Part shown: positions 1 through 11,410 of the stretch, one piece after another
Layout of the letters: each line of letters starts with the position of its first letter
How positions within the stretch are numbered: position 1 is the stretch's first letter
Source of the DNA: Heterotrichella gracilis
Taxonomy: Eukaryota > Sar > Xanthophyceae > Tribonematales > Xanthonemataceae
Length of the DNA: 64,000 nucleotides
NCBI GenBank assembly: GCA_032358255.1
Contig: JAULBX010022520.1
Span: forward strand, 1-64,000
Direction of reading: 5' to 3'
Made by a program: the position numbers and the translations under genes
Notes under the pieces: model-generated
Database searches by the model: none
Seen by the model: only the letters and a program-made list of their open reading frames with translations
What the model was told of the DNA's origin: nothing

Positions 1-272
1 AACAAGCTTGGGATCAGCACCTCTCAATTCTAACACCTTCCACGCTGTGTCCCTATCTACCGAGTCATAGGCTTTGGATTAACCCAATTAACAGGTATTA
101 TTCTGTTATTCTGTTAGCACTGCACCACCAGGTAGAAATGTGAAGGTAAGTTCCCTGTCTGTGACTGTCAAAATCCTGTAATCCTGTAAAGGAATAATCC
201 TCGCAAAAATCGTATTCAAGTTTAAAATGCTGGCAGATATCTGTACGAGGAGATCCGCCGCCCAGTCGTTCC
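1..272. other. 3' flank of AUG6; nothing recognised
   Basis: This stretch lies downstream of the augmin gene stop. An open frame on the minus strand continues through it, but it lies past the in-frame TAG and has no recognisable protein character. I see no RNA gene or repeat here. Confidence 0.4.
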
Positions 273-3006
273 CTAACGTGCCACGCTCTTCAACCTGTCC
301 ATGCGGGCCTTGAGCTCCGCCATGGAGGCAGACGTTGATGAACCCCTGCGGGCGGACGTCAATGACCCCTCCCTTGGCTCTGGTGAGCGGTCCCTTGTGA
401 CCTGAGTCAACGAATCTGCACCCCAGAAAAGCCAGGTGACCGGCAGCACTTTGAAATTTCGCCTTCAGAGTAATGTGCTGAAATTCAAGCAACACTGTGC
501 ACAGAAGGAAAAAATCGCATCCACACACAGCAGCACATGTGGCACAGGCAACGGAGCGCATGCATTACTTGCACAAACAAACAGTGCCCAGTGCCCAGTT
601 CCTGGCATGTTCCCACTCTCACCTGTGAACGTCAGGTGCCGCGGCCCCAGGGACGTCTGCCCAGACAAGCTGCTCGTTGCTGACAGCATGGGGTCAGGCG
701 ACATGTAAGGCTGGAGAGGAGTCACGCTGTGCGCTGCATTGCCACCCATGCTGTTTGGCGTGGTGTGGTCGCTGGGCAGCTTGTGTGGCTTGATCTGAGA
801 ATAGGCAACGTCGCCAGCTTGCTCACACGCCAGGCTATGGCTTGCTGTGGGTGTATCTGGGTCACCACAGACATCCGGCGACCCAAAAACACCATCCACC
901 TCAGGCATCCGGAGCACACAGGATGCAGTGCTCTCCGGGGGAGTGCACACCAGAACCGCTGGCTGTGCAGGGCTGGTTGCATCCCGAGCTGCATCGCGAG
1001 CTGCCTGCTGCCATGCCAAAGTATGTACCCCTGGATGTAAATACAGCACATGTGTGAGCATGTGCGGGGTACATCATGCGGCGTTCAGGGTGCAAACGAT
1101 GAAAAATTTACATGGAAGCGAAATTTTTACCAGGAGTGGTGCAGGGTGGGGTCGCCAACCCAGCCGCTTGATTGTCAGCTGTCATTCTGACGAGCGGGCT
1201 CTGGTGAAGGTGTGGCCGATGTACAGAGAAGGTCGCCTGTCGGCTGCTGATTGCTGGTGGCGTAGTTGGGGCAGGTGCATGTTGGACTGCCGCCATTTGC
1301 GCACCTACGACAGGCACAAGGTCTACATGATGTTGTTGATGTGGAACACGCAGTCACTGACAGCAATCCCAGGCGTGAAACTTACCCAGCCTTGATTTGG
1401 TCTCAGCAAGGGTTGCCTCCACCTCCTTCTGCCTCAACAGCTCGTTCCTGAGGGAGACCATCAGGGCTTTCAGGTGCGCTTGATGGTCATTGTCGTTGGC
1501 GGTGGATGCGATGGGTGCAAGGACATCCCGCTGGGTGTTGCTCGCCATTGCCTTGTAACCCGCCAATGACTGCTCAAAATCGTGAATGAGATCGATGATG
1601 TCAATTGTGGGCTCCCTGTGGGTTGACAGATCGGCTGCCTGGATGAGCTTGGTGCCGTCAATGGCATGTGTGATTTGCTCCTTGTCTGCTGCTCGATGCA
1701 GCAGCTGGAGCATGCTGGTGACAGCGTGAGTGTCATTCTGCATGCTGGCCCACAACTGCCGTGCATCATCCACGTCCGCTGCACGATGCGGTGCGCTGCT
1801 GCAGTTCTCGCTGCCGGTTTGTGCGTGCTGCAGCGCCCCGCAAGCGTCCTGCAGTCCATGCGTTAATTTCGTCAAGCCTTGGGCACTTGTGAGCAAGCAT
1901 TGCATGTAACCCAAATCCTCACAATTTGCGATCGCAGGGTGCATTTCCTGTTCTCCAGTAAGGAGTACTCTGCGCTCAGATCATCCGCAACCTGCTGCCA
2001 AGTTTGATGCAGGCTGGCATAGGCCGCTGCGAGCTTTGCAAAATTGCTAGCTTCCATGCTGACCAGCTGCTGGCCCGCACCCAGTGCTGCAGACATCTGG
2101 TGACTGTCATCTGCCTACATGGAAACAGGCAGAGTCAGAGCGCATTTGACAACCTGTCCAGCAAAGCAACTTGACAAACAGACTGGTCTAGGGTGGAGGG
2201 TGGAGGTGGAGGGTTAAGCATGTTGAAGAACAGACTGGTACTGGTAGGGTGCCGCTTACCAGTTCAGTGTGGTTTGGGACAAGGCGCACGGCTTCGGAAG
2301 GGAACTGCTTCAGCAGTTGCCTTTTTAGCGCAAACCCCGCAATGTAGCACAGCAGCTCCTTCAACCTGCCACAGGAACACCCCCTTGGGGCGGTCAGTCT
2401 GAATATATCCTATGAAACAAGATGTGAGTGCAAGTTCACTAGTTCAGCAGAGATGCAGTACCTTGGCCCTGAGCCATTCTGCAGTGTAGAAGGTATGGTA
2501 TTGGACAGCCTACGTGGCAGAACCTCCTCCCCCAAATCCTTGAACGCTTTGATGGTTGCCTGCAAGTGCGATGGCTGTCATGTCGGTGGCCAGTGTACCG
2601 TAGTACCTGCGCAATCAGGGCATGCCACAGCCAGCAACCCACCTTCCGAAACTCAAGCTGCTGCTGCTTGTCACCACGTTGCACAGGCCAGCAGTGTTGC
2701 ACTTCCTGGTAGACAAAGTTTTACCAAGTCAGTGAGCCTGTGATGCCAACACAGTGACAATCAACTACAACCCAGTGGTCCCATCACCTTCTTAGCGCGG
2801 GTCTCTCCTTTCAAGGTGCAAATCAGGAAGTATAAGGTTGCGTCGAGCAGCTGCAGGGAGGGCTTGTCGAAGGTGGAGGGGCTGAACGTGGCTGTAGGGA
2901 GGGTCCTTTTCAAATACTCACTGAACTCCAGCAGCTGCAGATTCGAGTACAACGTGGTGTCAACTTCGTATTCCTTGGAGAACCCACTTTCTGCCTTGGC
3001 TGCCAT
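273..3006 (-). CDS. AUG6: HAUS augmin-like complex subunit 6 (AUG6)
   Basis: Augmin recruits gamma-tubulin to existing spindle microtubules so that they branch. Subunit 6 carries the N-terminal HAUS6 domain. I read nine exons: 2788-3006, 2643-2705, 2462-2559, 2260-2365, about 1940-2114, 1386-about 1909, 1131-1304, 623-1000 and 273-415, ending in TAG. The first exon has the family's LYFxxxxLKG pattern (LYFLICTLKG), the second a VWP-like CWPVQ and FRK, the fourth ELLxxxxxFALKR. Later pieces match plant AUG6 in order: HQTWQQVADDLSAEY, ARQLW, and IDIIDLIHDFEQ. The C-terminal part is a Ser/Thr/Pro-rich tail ending in a short coiled segment (MAELKARMDRLK). All junction phases agree except between exons 5 and 6, where the open frames overlap at 1872-1944 and differ by one base. 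That needs either a very small non-consensus intron, an indel or a sequence error. The family call rests on pattern matches from memory. Confidence 0.72.
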
Positions 3007-3616
3007 GGTGCTGTGGCTGTACGCTGACGGTGGCTGTAAGGTTTCGTAGCCTTTGAAGCGGGGGCTCACTGTAGCATGCTGTCCATACATGCCTCCAAAC
3101 GTCAACCACACGGAAGCCGCGCCCTGTACTGGTGTTCTGCAGAATGGGCAGCCGCTTCAACCTCTTGAAGAATGGGTACCGTACAAGCAGCGGCCAAACA
3201 GGAAGTGCAAAATGCATGCAATGCGTTTTCACCTGGCAGCGTGTTCCTCCTGGGATGTCCCCGTGGTTTGGTTGAATTTTTGCAAAACTGGGGACAGCTT
3301 TGCAAACAAAGGTGTGCAAGCCTTACAGTAAAGTCTTTGCAACAACCGTAGCAAAAACCTTGAGAGCCTCACGGTGTGTGAAGTCCTATTCGTCTGGTTT
3401 AGGTCATGCACTGGCTTTGGTGGGCAAAAGCGTGCGGTGGGCAAAAGCATCGCAAAAGTCGCTGTAGGTGGTTGATGAGGTTCTGAAGCTCATCGGTCCA
3501 CAGCTGTGAACCCACTTCCGTGAAGACTCCTCACTATCAGTTTCCTTGCTTTTTAAGTGCATTGCGGGGTGTAGACAGTAAACACGTCTGCGTTGGTGGG
3601 CACTGCATGCATACCG
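3007..3616. promoter_or_regulatory. divergent promoter region between AUG6 and the BRCT gene
   Basis: About 610 bases separate the two start codons, which point away from each other. No clear TATA box is seen. Both 5' untranslated regions and a shared promoter presumably lie here; this is inferred from gene orientation alone. Confidence 0.4.
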
Positions 3617-6284
3617 ATGGCTCTGCAAGACAAGACAAATCTCCTGGAGGGACCTGAGGGTGGACACGGCCTTGTGATAACTGGGACAGGTACATCATTC
3701 TCCTTTGTTCTTCCCCAGTTCGTACTGCTTTATTTTATGATGCCTCATTACGATGCACACACATCAACCCTCAACTTACCTCAACTGGGCAATTGCAGGG
3801 TTCTATGGCGAGGAAAGACACAACATACGGCAGCTTGCAGGGCAGCTGGGTGCCACGTACAGTGGTGACCTGGTGTATGGTGAGACTACACACTTGGTCT
3901 ACAGGGATGGCGCACAAGGGTCTGTCAAATGCAAGAAAGCTGCAGCCTGGTCCATTCCAGTCCTGCATGTCTCATGGCTGCACGACTGTGTTAAGGAGGG
4001 CAGGGTACTGCCTCCAGGACCATATGTTGGCTCTTCAGCGGTCCCACACACCCAGCCTGCTGGCCTGCACAGTCAGCAAAGCAACCTGCCCCCAGCTTCA
4101 GACAGCCAGGCAGCCAGGCAAGTGGTTGCCCCGCAGGCCCAACCCTGCACTGTTGCTGCCACTGCAACTCTGCCAGAAGGTGCAAGGAGCGCCCAGCAGG
4201 ATGGGCAACCAGCTGCCCAGCTGCAGAGGAAAGAGCCCCAATGCTCCAATCCAAGCCAACCCCACGGCGGAGAGCGCCTGCAGGGCAGCACCGCAGCTGC
4301 ACCAGGCACAGCAGGAACACCGCCAGACACCCAGTCACAGCCATGCCCTGCGCCATGGGAGCTCAACCAGCTGGGCCACAGAACAGAAGCTGTGAAGGGC
4401 TGTGCCGCAGCTCAGCCGATTGCACAGGCACCCACTGACCCTGTGCCTTCACACAGCACCTCCCCAGTGCAGAGCAGGGACAGCGGTGATGACGCTGAGC
4501 CCGGGGCATTCGAGCCGCATGACGCGTTTCAGGCATCGCCCACTTTCTGGCCGCGGTTGACAGCCCCATCCCCCAACAAGCCCGCCACACAAGTTGGGGA
4601 TAGGTTCAGCCAGACGCCAGGCAGCTGGCCATGGTTGACTGCAGTTGATAGGGCACCCAACACAGCCGCAAGGGACAATGTGGAGGCTCAGCAGCCGGTG
4701 TGCACACCACAGCACTCCGCTGCTGCACAGGATGCCCCTTTTGCCATGGATCCAACGCAGACCGTCTCAGCGCTGCCATTTCCAGATGGCGATACCCTGA
4801 GCACAGGCTCCAGTGGGCCATCCCATGGTGCAGATATGGACACCCCGCAGAGCCACAACAGCCTGATGCAAAACCTTGAGCGGCTTCAAATCGCCAGTCC
4901 TCCTGTGGAGGAGGATGCAGCGTTTGGTGGGGAAAGCAGCCTCAGGGAGCAGTATGGCTGTCCCAGTACAGATCGCCACCAAGCAATCATGGGGCGGGCT
5001 CATGATCAAACTGGGGCTGCGCCTCCAGCTCAATCGGTTGTTGTCAGCAATGCTGCGCAGGTGAGCTGCTTGTAATTCCACCAACGGTATGGTGCAAATG
5101 ACTTGTATGCTGCAGTACCAGCCTGATCATGGATGTTTTTGCAGGAAGATGAGGAGGATTTGCAAGCCCTCGCGGCTGATGGTGTCACCCCATTGAAGCT
5201 ACTCAAGAACCCTCCAAGAGGCAGTACTATACGCACCTACCATGGCCTGCAAAACCTGAAGCAGCTGGTGTTTGCTGAGCAAATCCAGGTAATAGTAGAT
5301 TGCATTACAAGTCATAATTTACGAAGCTGTAATGCAAAATTTACCTGCCGTAAGGGACTTAATGCGGTGATATCAAGCAGAAATATTTTTCTTTATCATT
5401 GCAGGTGCAAACACATAAAAGCATTGTTTCCTTGAGCACCAAGGACAAGAAAGCATGTGCAGTGCTGCGGGGGAATGGATTCCTGGAGCCGATCTCGAAC
5501 CTACCCAATGGCAAAGCTGGGATGGTTGTGGAGCCAATGGTATTTTACCTCATCGATGGTGAGCTGTTTTCTTGTTATAAACTGAACATTAGGATGCACA
5601 GGCAGGACAGTGGAATCAGAGTCTTAGCACATGCGCACTGTTCTGCCCATTTTTGTACCCTGCACATAATTTGTATGTTGGTACATGCAAAACCATGTGG
5701 CGCTTTTTTGCAGGGGAATGGTGGTTGGAGTTTTGCAGGTACTACACTGCTGAGGATGTTGCATGCTTTGCCAACCTGAGGGGCAGCAACAGTGCCATCC
5801 AGCTCCCACTGGACTTTGATGCAGCGCAGGAGCTGGTGAAAGGCCTGGAGCGCATGCACTGCCCTGCGTCGCATGTAGCAGGTATGCACTGTTGCTGCAT
5901 GCTGGGCTGTAGTGTATGAAAGTCTTTGCATTGCCATTTAAGTAAGCAAACAGGCATTCCATGTGGTGGACGTACCTCTGCATTGCAGAATTGATATTGA
6001 CTGCGTGAATTTGAGGCACATGGACAACTCGGTGAAGATGCATGGAAGGCTAATGAGCCATCTGCGCAGAACATTGCTCCACGCACTGGATGCAAACTTC
6101 AATATGCAACATCACAGCATAAATGTTGACCGTTCCTTTCCCAGGGGAGCTGAGAGTGCACGCCTCCAAGGCTGGCACAGCAAAACCTGGGCGTCGTGGC
6201 TGTGACTACTTCTGGCGTTCAGCTTTTGATGCCACAGCCATGAAGGTGGTCACGAGTCGCACAGTCTCAGACTTCCTGCATTGA
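3617..6284 (+). CDS. BRCT-domain protein, function unknown
   Basis: Six exons close in phase: 3617-3689, 3799-5060, 5145-5288, 5405-5558, 5714-5881 and 6145-6284 (TGA), giving 646 residues. Residues about 15-110 form a BRCT phosphopeptide-binding fold: the start GTGFYGEERHNIRQL, a small-residue turn (LGATY), THLV, and the signature Trp in HVSWLHDCV followed by GRVLPP. About 330 residues of Pro/Gln/Ser-rich low complexity follow. The C-terminal 190 residues are ordered-looking (EWWLEFCRYY, a Lys/Arg-rich patch, a closing DYFWRS segment) but I do not recognise a family. BRCT proteins usually act in DNA-damage signalling or repair, so nuclear location is likely; the exact role cannot be read. 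The start follows from the BRCT beginning directly after the short first exon. Confidence 0.72.
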
Positions 6285-7396
6285 TTAATCCAGCCTGGTG
6301 GTGACTGTAGCAGCCATAATTGGGGGTCAGGCTGAATTGATAATCCCTGAACGCATGCAACCCAGCAGACAGAGCATTCTTGCCATTGCATTTTGCCCCC
6401 ATCAAGGTTTGACTTGGCAGGACTAAACTGCGTACACTGTTTGGACATTTGTGGTTTCAAGAGCTGCTATACCAGGGGTCCTAGAGAGCCCAGAGGCTCT
6501 GTTGAGTGACCTCTCCAAGGGGCGGACATTTGACCTGGCTCCAGACAGGACCCTTATTTAGTTGGGTTTTTTTGGGGGATTCAGCTCAGCAGTCAGACTA
6601 CAGTACAGAGTAAAGTGAATCTGCCAGCAACGCACTGGGTAAAACCTCATGATTGATGCAATTATTACAGCTCTCCAAATTCTGTATTGTAACCAACCCC
6701 TGCAGATTGCAGATTGCAGAAAACTACACCCCACTGGCAGGACCAGCCATGTGACAATTTTCCCGCCGCAGCGTCAACAAAACAACTACAAACCCATCTC
6801 AACATCCAAGTCCAGGATACAATCAATACATTCTACAAAAGTTTAACGCAAAATCTCCAAGAATCTAATTGGCACATTTTTTTGCCTATGTGATGGTTCA
6901 TTGATGCTGCGTTGATTTGCAATATGCCATAGGCTGAACACCGTAAATGATTCGAGACAAACTTCTCTCAATGTGCATGCTGCTGGACAACCTTCATTCT
7001 ATTGAAAACTAGCCTGTGATTCAACAACATGCGCAATGCCCAACACATACTGCAAGGTCCTGGACTTCACAAAATGAGCCTCAAATACCTAGCATTGACC
7101 CCTTACAACGTATGATACCTTTGTCTAGGACCACGGTTACCGTTGATGCCATACTACCTGTATGGTCCATACATATCCAGTCAAAATATAAACTGAATGA
7201 GGCCTGAAGACAGCGTCCTGGGCCCCATCCTGATGACTATCAGGACTACTACTACTCATTGAGTGTAATACGCACTGATAGTACTAAGGAGGACGTTTGC
7301 AACACAGATTCAAAAGGCCCTTAGTACGTACTGGTGCAGGCTGATGACTCCTCAGACGGAGTACCATGCGAGTTGCTGGCTGGTAAGTGACCGCAA
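6285..7396. other. intergenic, A/T-rich, no gene seen
   Basis: This lies between the BRCT stop and the 3' end of the first secreted-repeat gene. It is richer in A/T than its surroundings around 6640-6900. Open frames are short and look random. Confidence 0.5.
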
Positions 7397-8985
7397 TCAT
7401 CCGATGTTGTTGACAGCAGTGTTGGTGGCCTGGGCATTGCCATTCTGTCCACCATTGGCAGCGGCATTCTGGACGTTGTTGATCTGGTTGTTGCCACCTT
7501 GACCACCGTTGATGCTGTTGACAGCGGTGTTGGTGGCATCAGCATTGAAGCCGTTGGCAATGGCGTTCTGCAGGTTGTTGATGGTGTTGGACCCTGGCAC
7601 TTGGAAGTAGTTGCCATCCTTGAGGTAGTAGTAGCAACCGTTCCAGTAGTACCACCAGCGGTTAGCCAGCCACGTTTTGTTGTTGGAGGAGCCGATCTGG
7701 TTGCCTTGAGGTGAACTGTCACAGCATAGCAAGGCAAGGTTAAATCGCATTTATGAACATGCGTTGGTAGGGTCACCCAACCAATGTCATGACAGTGCGC
7801 AAGTTTTAGGGTTTTTGTTAGGGTATCAGTTCAATGAGACCCTAACAAAAACCCTACAACTTGCGCACTGTCATTGCACTATACAAGCTGGCACACTCAG
7901 GCAAGCATTTTACAACACAGTCCATGAGCGCTGAGCACGTTGTAAACTGTGTAAAACCACCAAATCATATTGCTTGTGTGACGTTACGTCAGTGGCGATG
8001 CGGTCAATAGCCAGCCATTACGCAATGCGTCCAGGTGATATTGTATGGATGAGCCAATGGTCAGCTAATGCATGCTCATCAGGTGCAACACATCACTTGA
8101 GGAGCAAATGGGCTAGGCAATGACCCTGACTCGGGCTCGAGGGTCAACTGCCAGTAGCACCCATTTTCTACTACTGGCCAAAACAATTACGGGGTCCATC
8201 TGACTTGTGAAACGAGGTTGCCTGTATAATGGCAGACACTGTCTTTGTGCAAAGGTGCAGGTATCCAATGCTAGTTGGCTAGCATCACAGCCACTAATCA
8301 TAGGATGCAAGATGAGTAAGCACGTACTTTTCTGGCACTTGGCGGGGGGCGTTGCCTCCTCCTAGCAGGTGACGTGCCTGCGGCAAGGGTGAATATCGTT
8401 TACTGAAGCCAATGCGTAGACACGCCACGCACAAGTGGCATCTGTCAATCCATTGAAGCCTCCCACACTGATATGGTCCAACTTGCATGGATTTATCAGA
8501 ATAAACAGAATAAATTGAAGAGGTTGCTTGGCCTAATACCATTGCACTCTCGGCACTGCCGGACAATGCGCACCGCCAGGCATCATTAATCCATGAAAAA
8601 GGCCACCTAGAAAGCTAGTGCAACAGGTGAACACCCAGAGAAGAGTCACAGTGACTGCAGCTGTCACCTGGACCAGCCAAAGAACTACTAGGACCTGCTC
8701 TAACCAAGGTCCTAGCTCGAAGACTGTATTACAGACCTTTGATGTAGCAATGAGCTAACTGGCAATTGTCCCTTGCTTAGCGCCGCGCTGAGGCTCACAA
8801 GCTAGGGCCACATGCGTTCAAGAGCCACTCACAAGATGCTGGCACAAACACTGCTACATGGTGCAAGTGCTTCCTACCATAGTCACTCCACCGGGTCCCG
8901 CCTGTGGCTCCACCGAGGTGGCCACTGCGCATGCTACCACAACGGCAAAACACACAAGGCCAAGCAGACCACGACCCCTTGCCAT
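7397..8985 (-). CDS. small secreted Trp/Tyr-head, Asn-rich repeat protein (single module)
   Basis: Three exons close in phase: 8878-8985, 8328-8377 (a 50-base micro-exon) and 7397-7715, giving 158 residues. Exon 1 is a signal peptide (MARGRG followed by a hydrophobic run). Exon 2 gives an ARHLLGGG linker. Exon 3 holds an aromatic head (NRWWYYW, CYYYLKDG) followed by about two repeats of the unit QNA-x-A-x-G-x-NA-x-ATNTAVN. The same three-exon plan (signal peptide, ARxLLG linker, head plus repeats) is used by the two relatives at 11.4-17.1 kb. The protein should be exported to the cell wall or medium. The Q/N/G spacing recalls curlin-like or beta-solenoid repeats, so an adhesive or wall-structural role is possible, but this is inference. 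No family name is recognised. Confidence 0.75.
7789..7874. repeat. near-perfect 36-bp inverted repeat (hairpin) inside an intron
   Basis: The left arm is 7789-7824 and the right arm 7839-7874, with a 14-base loop. The arms pair at 35 of 36 positions. Each arm carries a telomere-like TTAGGGTTTTTGTTAGGG segment. It sits in the second intron of the first secreted-repeat gene. It could be a small RNA precursor or a degraded palindromic element. Confidence 0.85.
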
Positions 8986-9219
8986 GATGTAAAACTGCGC
9001 GTTAGAGAAGCAAGGGCACCTAGAGCGACAGGTAACAGGTTCAATCAGGCTGCTGTGTAAGCGAATGTGAAGTGAGTTGCTGTCCAAAAGTTGCAATGCG
9101 TATTGTGTAGGGGTGGGATTGGGTATACAGCTTGTATTGCGAGTGACAGGTGACAGTCGCGCAGCAGCACTAGGGTGTGTTTCACTTCAGAATCTGTAAC
9201 ACAAACCTCCCAGGAGACC

Positions 9220-9227
9220 TTTATATA
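9220..9227 (-). promoter_or_regulatory. TATA box of the single-module secreted gene
   Basis: TATATAAA on the minus strand lies about 240 bases upstream of the ATG at 8985. The other two family members have the same octamer at a similar distance, which supports it as the family's core promoter. Confidence 0.55.
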
Positions 9228-10883
9228 CGCACTGCGTAACTTGTGACAAGTTGCTCAGCCCCCCAAAACGTACCATGAGTTCTCCTGCTATCAGAACTTC
9301 TCTTAGCACCGAGCCTGATGAGCATTGGAGAACACCCCGCTTCCCAGTTCGAGGTTGGCGCGACCCATTGCGTTGTTGGCCCCCCCGCAGTACACAGCCT
9401 GTGATGATTGCTAGTACTGGCAATTGCCACGCCGTTCAAGCATTTTGGGTCGATGCGCTTGAATAGCCACAGTAATGGAACACTCCCTGCCCACTTGCAA
9501 AGGATGAACATACCTCTACGTCACCAGGCAGTTTCAATCGTTGCCCAGCAGGCAGAATCAGCCCCTATCGGGAAGCGAGGATGACAACCCCGGTGTGTTC
9601 CATGAGGGGGTAGGGGTCCAAAGCCACGCTCAGGGGTCAAAAAACAGTGCAGAGTCGTGTTTTGCGTACAGTTGTAGCATGCATCGCTGCATGCATCCCA
9701 AAAGGTGTCCGGAAGGCGCTCCAAGGCTGGATTGCCAACTTGGAGCTCTGAGTTTAGCTCGTGGCATCGTAATGGCCGCGGCAGTACCCCACAAAATTCC
9801 ATTCATTTTTTAATGTATATATTTGTACATACATAATATCAGTGTTGTAGACATGAAGCAAACTTGGTTGACACTTTGCAGAAGTGAAGCCTTGCTGGTG
9901 AGGTGTCCCACATAATTATTTAAATATAAGGTGCGGGAACATTCCCAACAACAATTGCGGGGAGGCATTTTACTGAAGACAAAATGGTAGATGTGCTACA
10001 TTGCATTGGCATACCATTGCGCATCCCATTTGCACACCGAAATGTGCTGCAACCCACCAAACAACTGTTGTCACACTGATGAGTCATCAACCTACCACCA
10101 GAAGGCTGCAGCCCCGAGGGCTGGGGATCCTCCTCGCAGCAAGCTGGATCTCTCGTGTGCAGCTGTGGACAACTGAGTTCATATTTGCTGAGTTGGGTAC
10201 CGGTTTTGCTTGCAGCGCAATATTTGAAGCATACAGGCTTGTGTCTCTGTATTGGCACGTCACTGTGCCCCGCGTCCCATATGGTGGCGCTTGTGCTTGT
10301 GATCAGTGCGCAACATGCAGGCCAAAGTTTGGATCAGGGTTTGGTTAGGGGTAATGAAGTAACTAACAAAAGGGTTTGAAAGGGTTTGCAAAGGGCTCTC
10401 AGGGTTGGTTATGCTGTTTGCAAGCCAAAAGTCTCACTGAGTGTGACCCAAGTGCACCTCTATCCCTGAAACTTTCAGGGCACCTCTCACAGTTCAGCCG
10501 CCGATCTGGCAGAGGTACCCAATGCCAGCTTACATTGAAATTAACAGGTGCCACTGGTACTCTGATTGATTACAAGTTATGCACATACAATGCGCATGCG
10601 CATGCCACTTAATATTCAATAGGGAAGCAAGTAGGATTCTGACTGACAGTCAGTGTATCTATTGGACATTACATGGCGCATTACATGGAAGGCAGTGCAT
10701 AGCATTGAAGGACTAACAAGTTTTTGTAGCAAGTAGTATTTTTGCGTGCCATATGGCATGCATGCGGCTTGGAGTCTGATGTGCTTTTGAAGGGTGTGCT
10801 TACTGGCCTTGAATTCAGACCCTGTTGGCTTTATAATCATGATGCGTAGACAGAGCTAATGATATCACCAGTGCACAGCCCTT

Positions 10884-11001
10884 CTACGTTGCATACCACA
10901 GCAAAGACTAAGGCGAGGCCCTACATGCACATGTGTAGTGCACTACGTTGCATACCATAGCAAAGACTAGGGCGAGGCCCTACATGCACATGTGTAGAGC
11001 A
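10884..11001. repeat. tandem duplication, about 59-bp unit, two copies
   Basis: The two units begin at 10884 and 10943 with the same CTACGTTGCATACCA and stay almost identical through CATGCACATGTGTAG. It is a recent local duplication in intergenic DNA with no evident function. Confidence 0.85.
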
Positions 11002-11410
11002 CAACGTCTAACACTGACACAATGTGTGTATGCATGAGCATGCAAGCATCTTCAAATCTTTCGGCCGAAAGCCCACTGGCAGATCAGACGGATTGGCAAT
11101 AAGGGATCTCAATGAACATGAAAGTTACAAATGGACAAATTAAGGCTCATGTTTAATCATCTGTTCAATATTCAACAGTTTGATGAAGGCAACAGTCCAT
11201 ACTCATTACGGCTATAGCAAAGCATGCGCAAAAGGCCTAGGCCTAGGAAGGCCAATCAACGTGATCACAACATTGACTGCAGTGTGTCTGTATTTCCCTT
11301 GGCAGGGAATCACGAGTCATGCTGATACATTATCAGCAAGAGCACCATTTGACTTTCAATGCTCTGGTAAGCAATGGCATGTCAGTTGTAGACCTTAGAA
11401 GGCCTGAGGT

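Larger units (their letters stand above)
8986..11410. other. 2.4-kb intergenic region, no coding gene supported
   Basis: The left part holds the promoter of the single-module gene. The rest has only short, unpatterned open frames, plus a direct duplication at 10884-11001. A/T-rich patches occur near 9810-9930. No transposon protein, tRNA or rRNA is seen. Confidence 0.5.

Noticed and set aside
9521-9813. Candidate genes at 9.5-9.8 kb
   Set aside because: Frames on both strands are of similar length, without domain patterns or splice logic.
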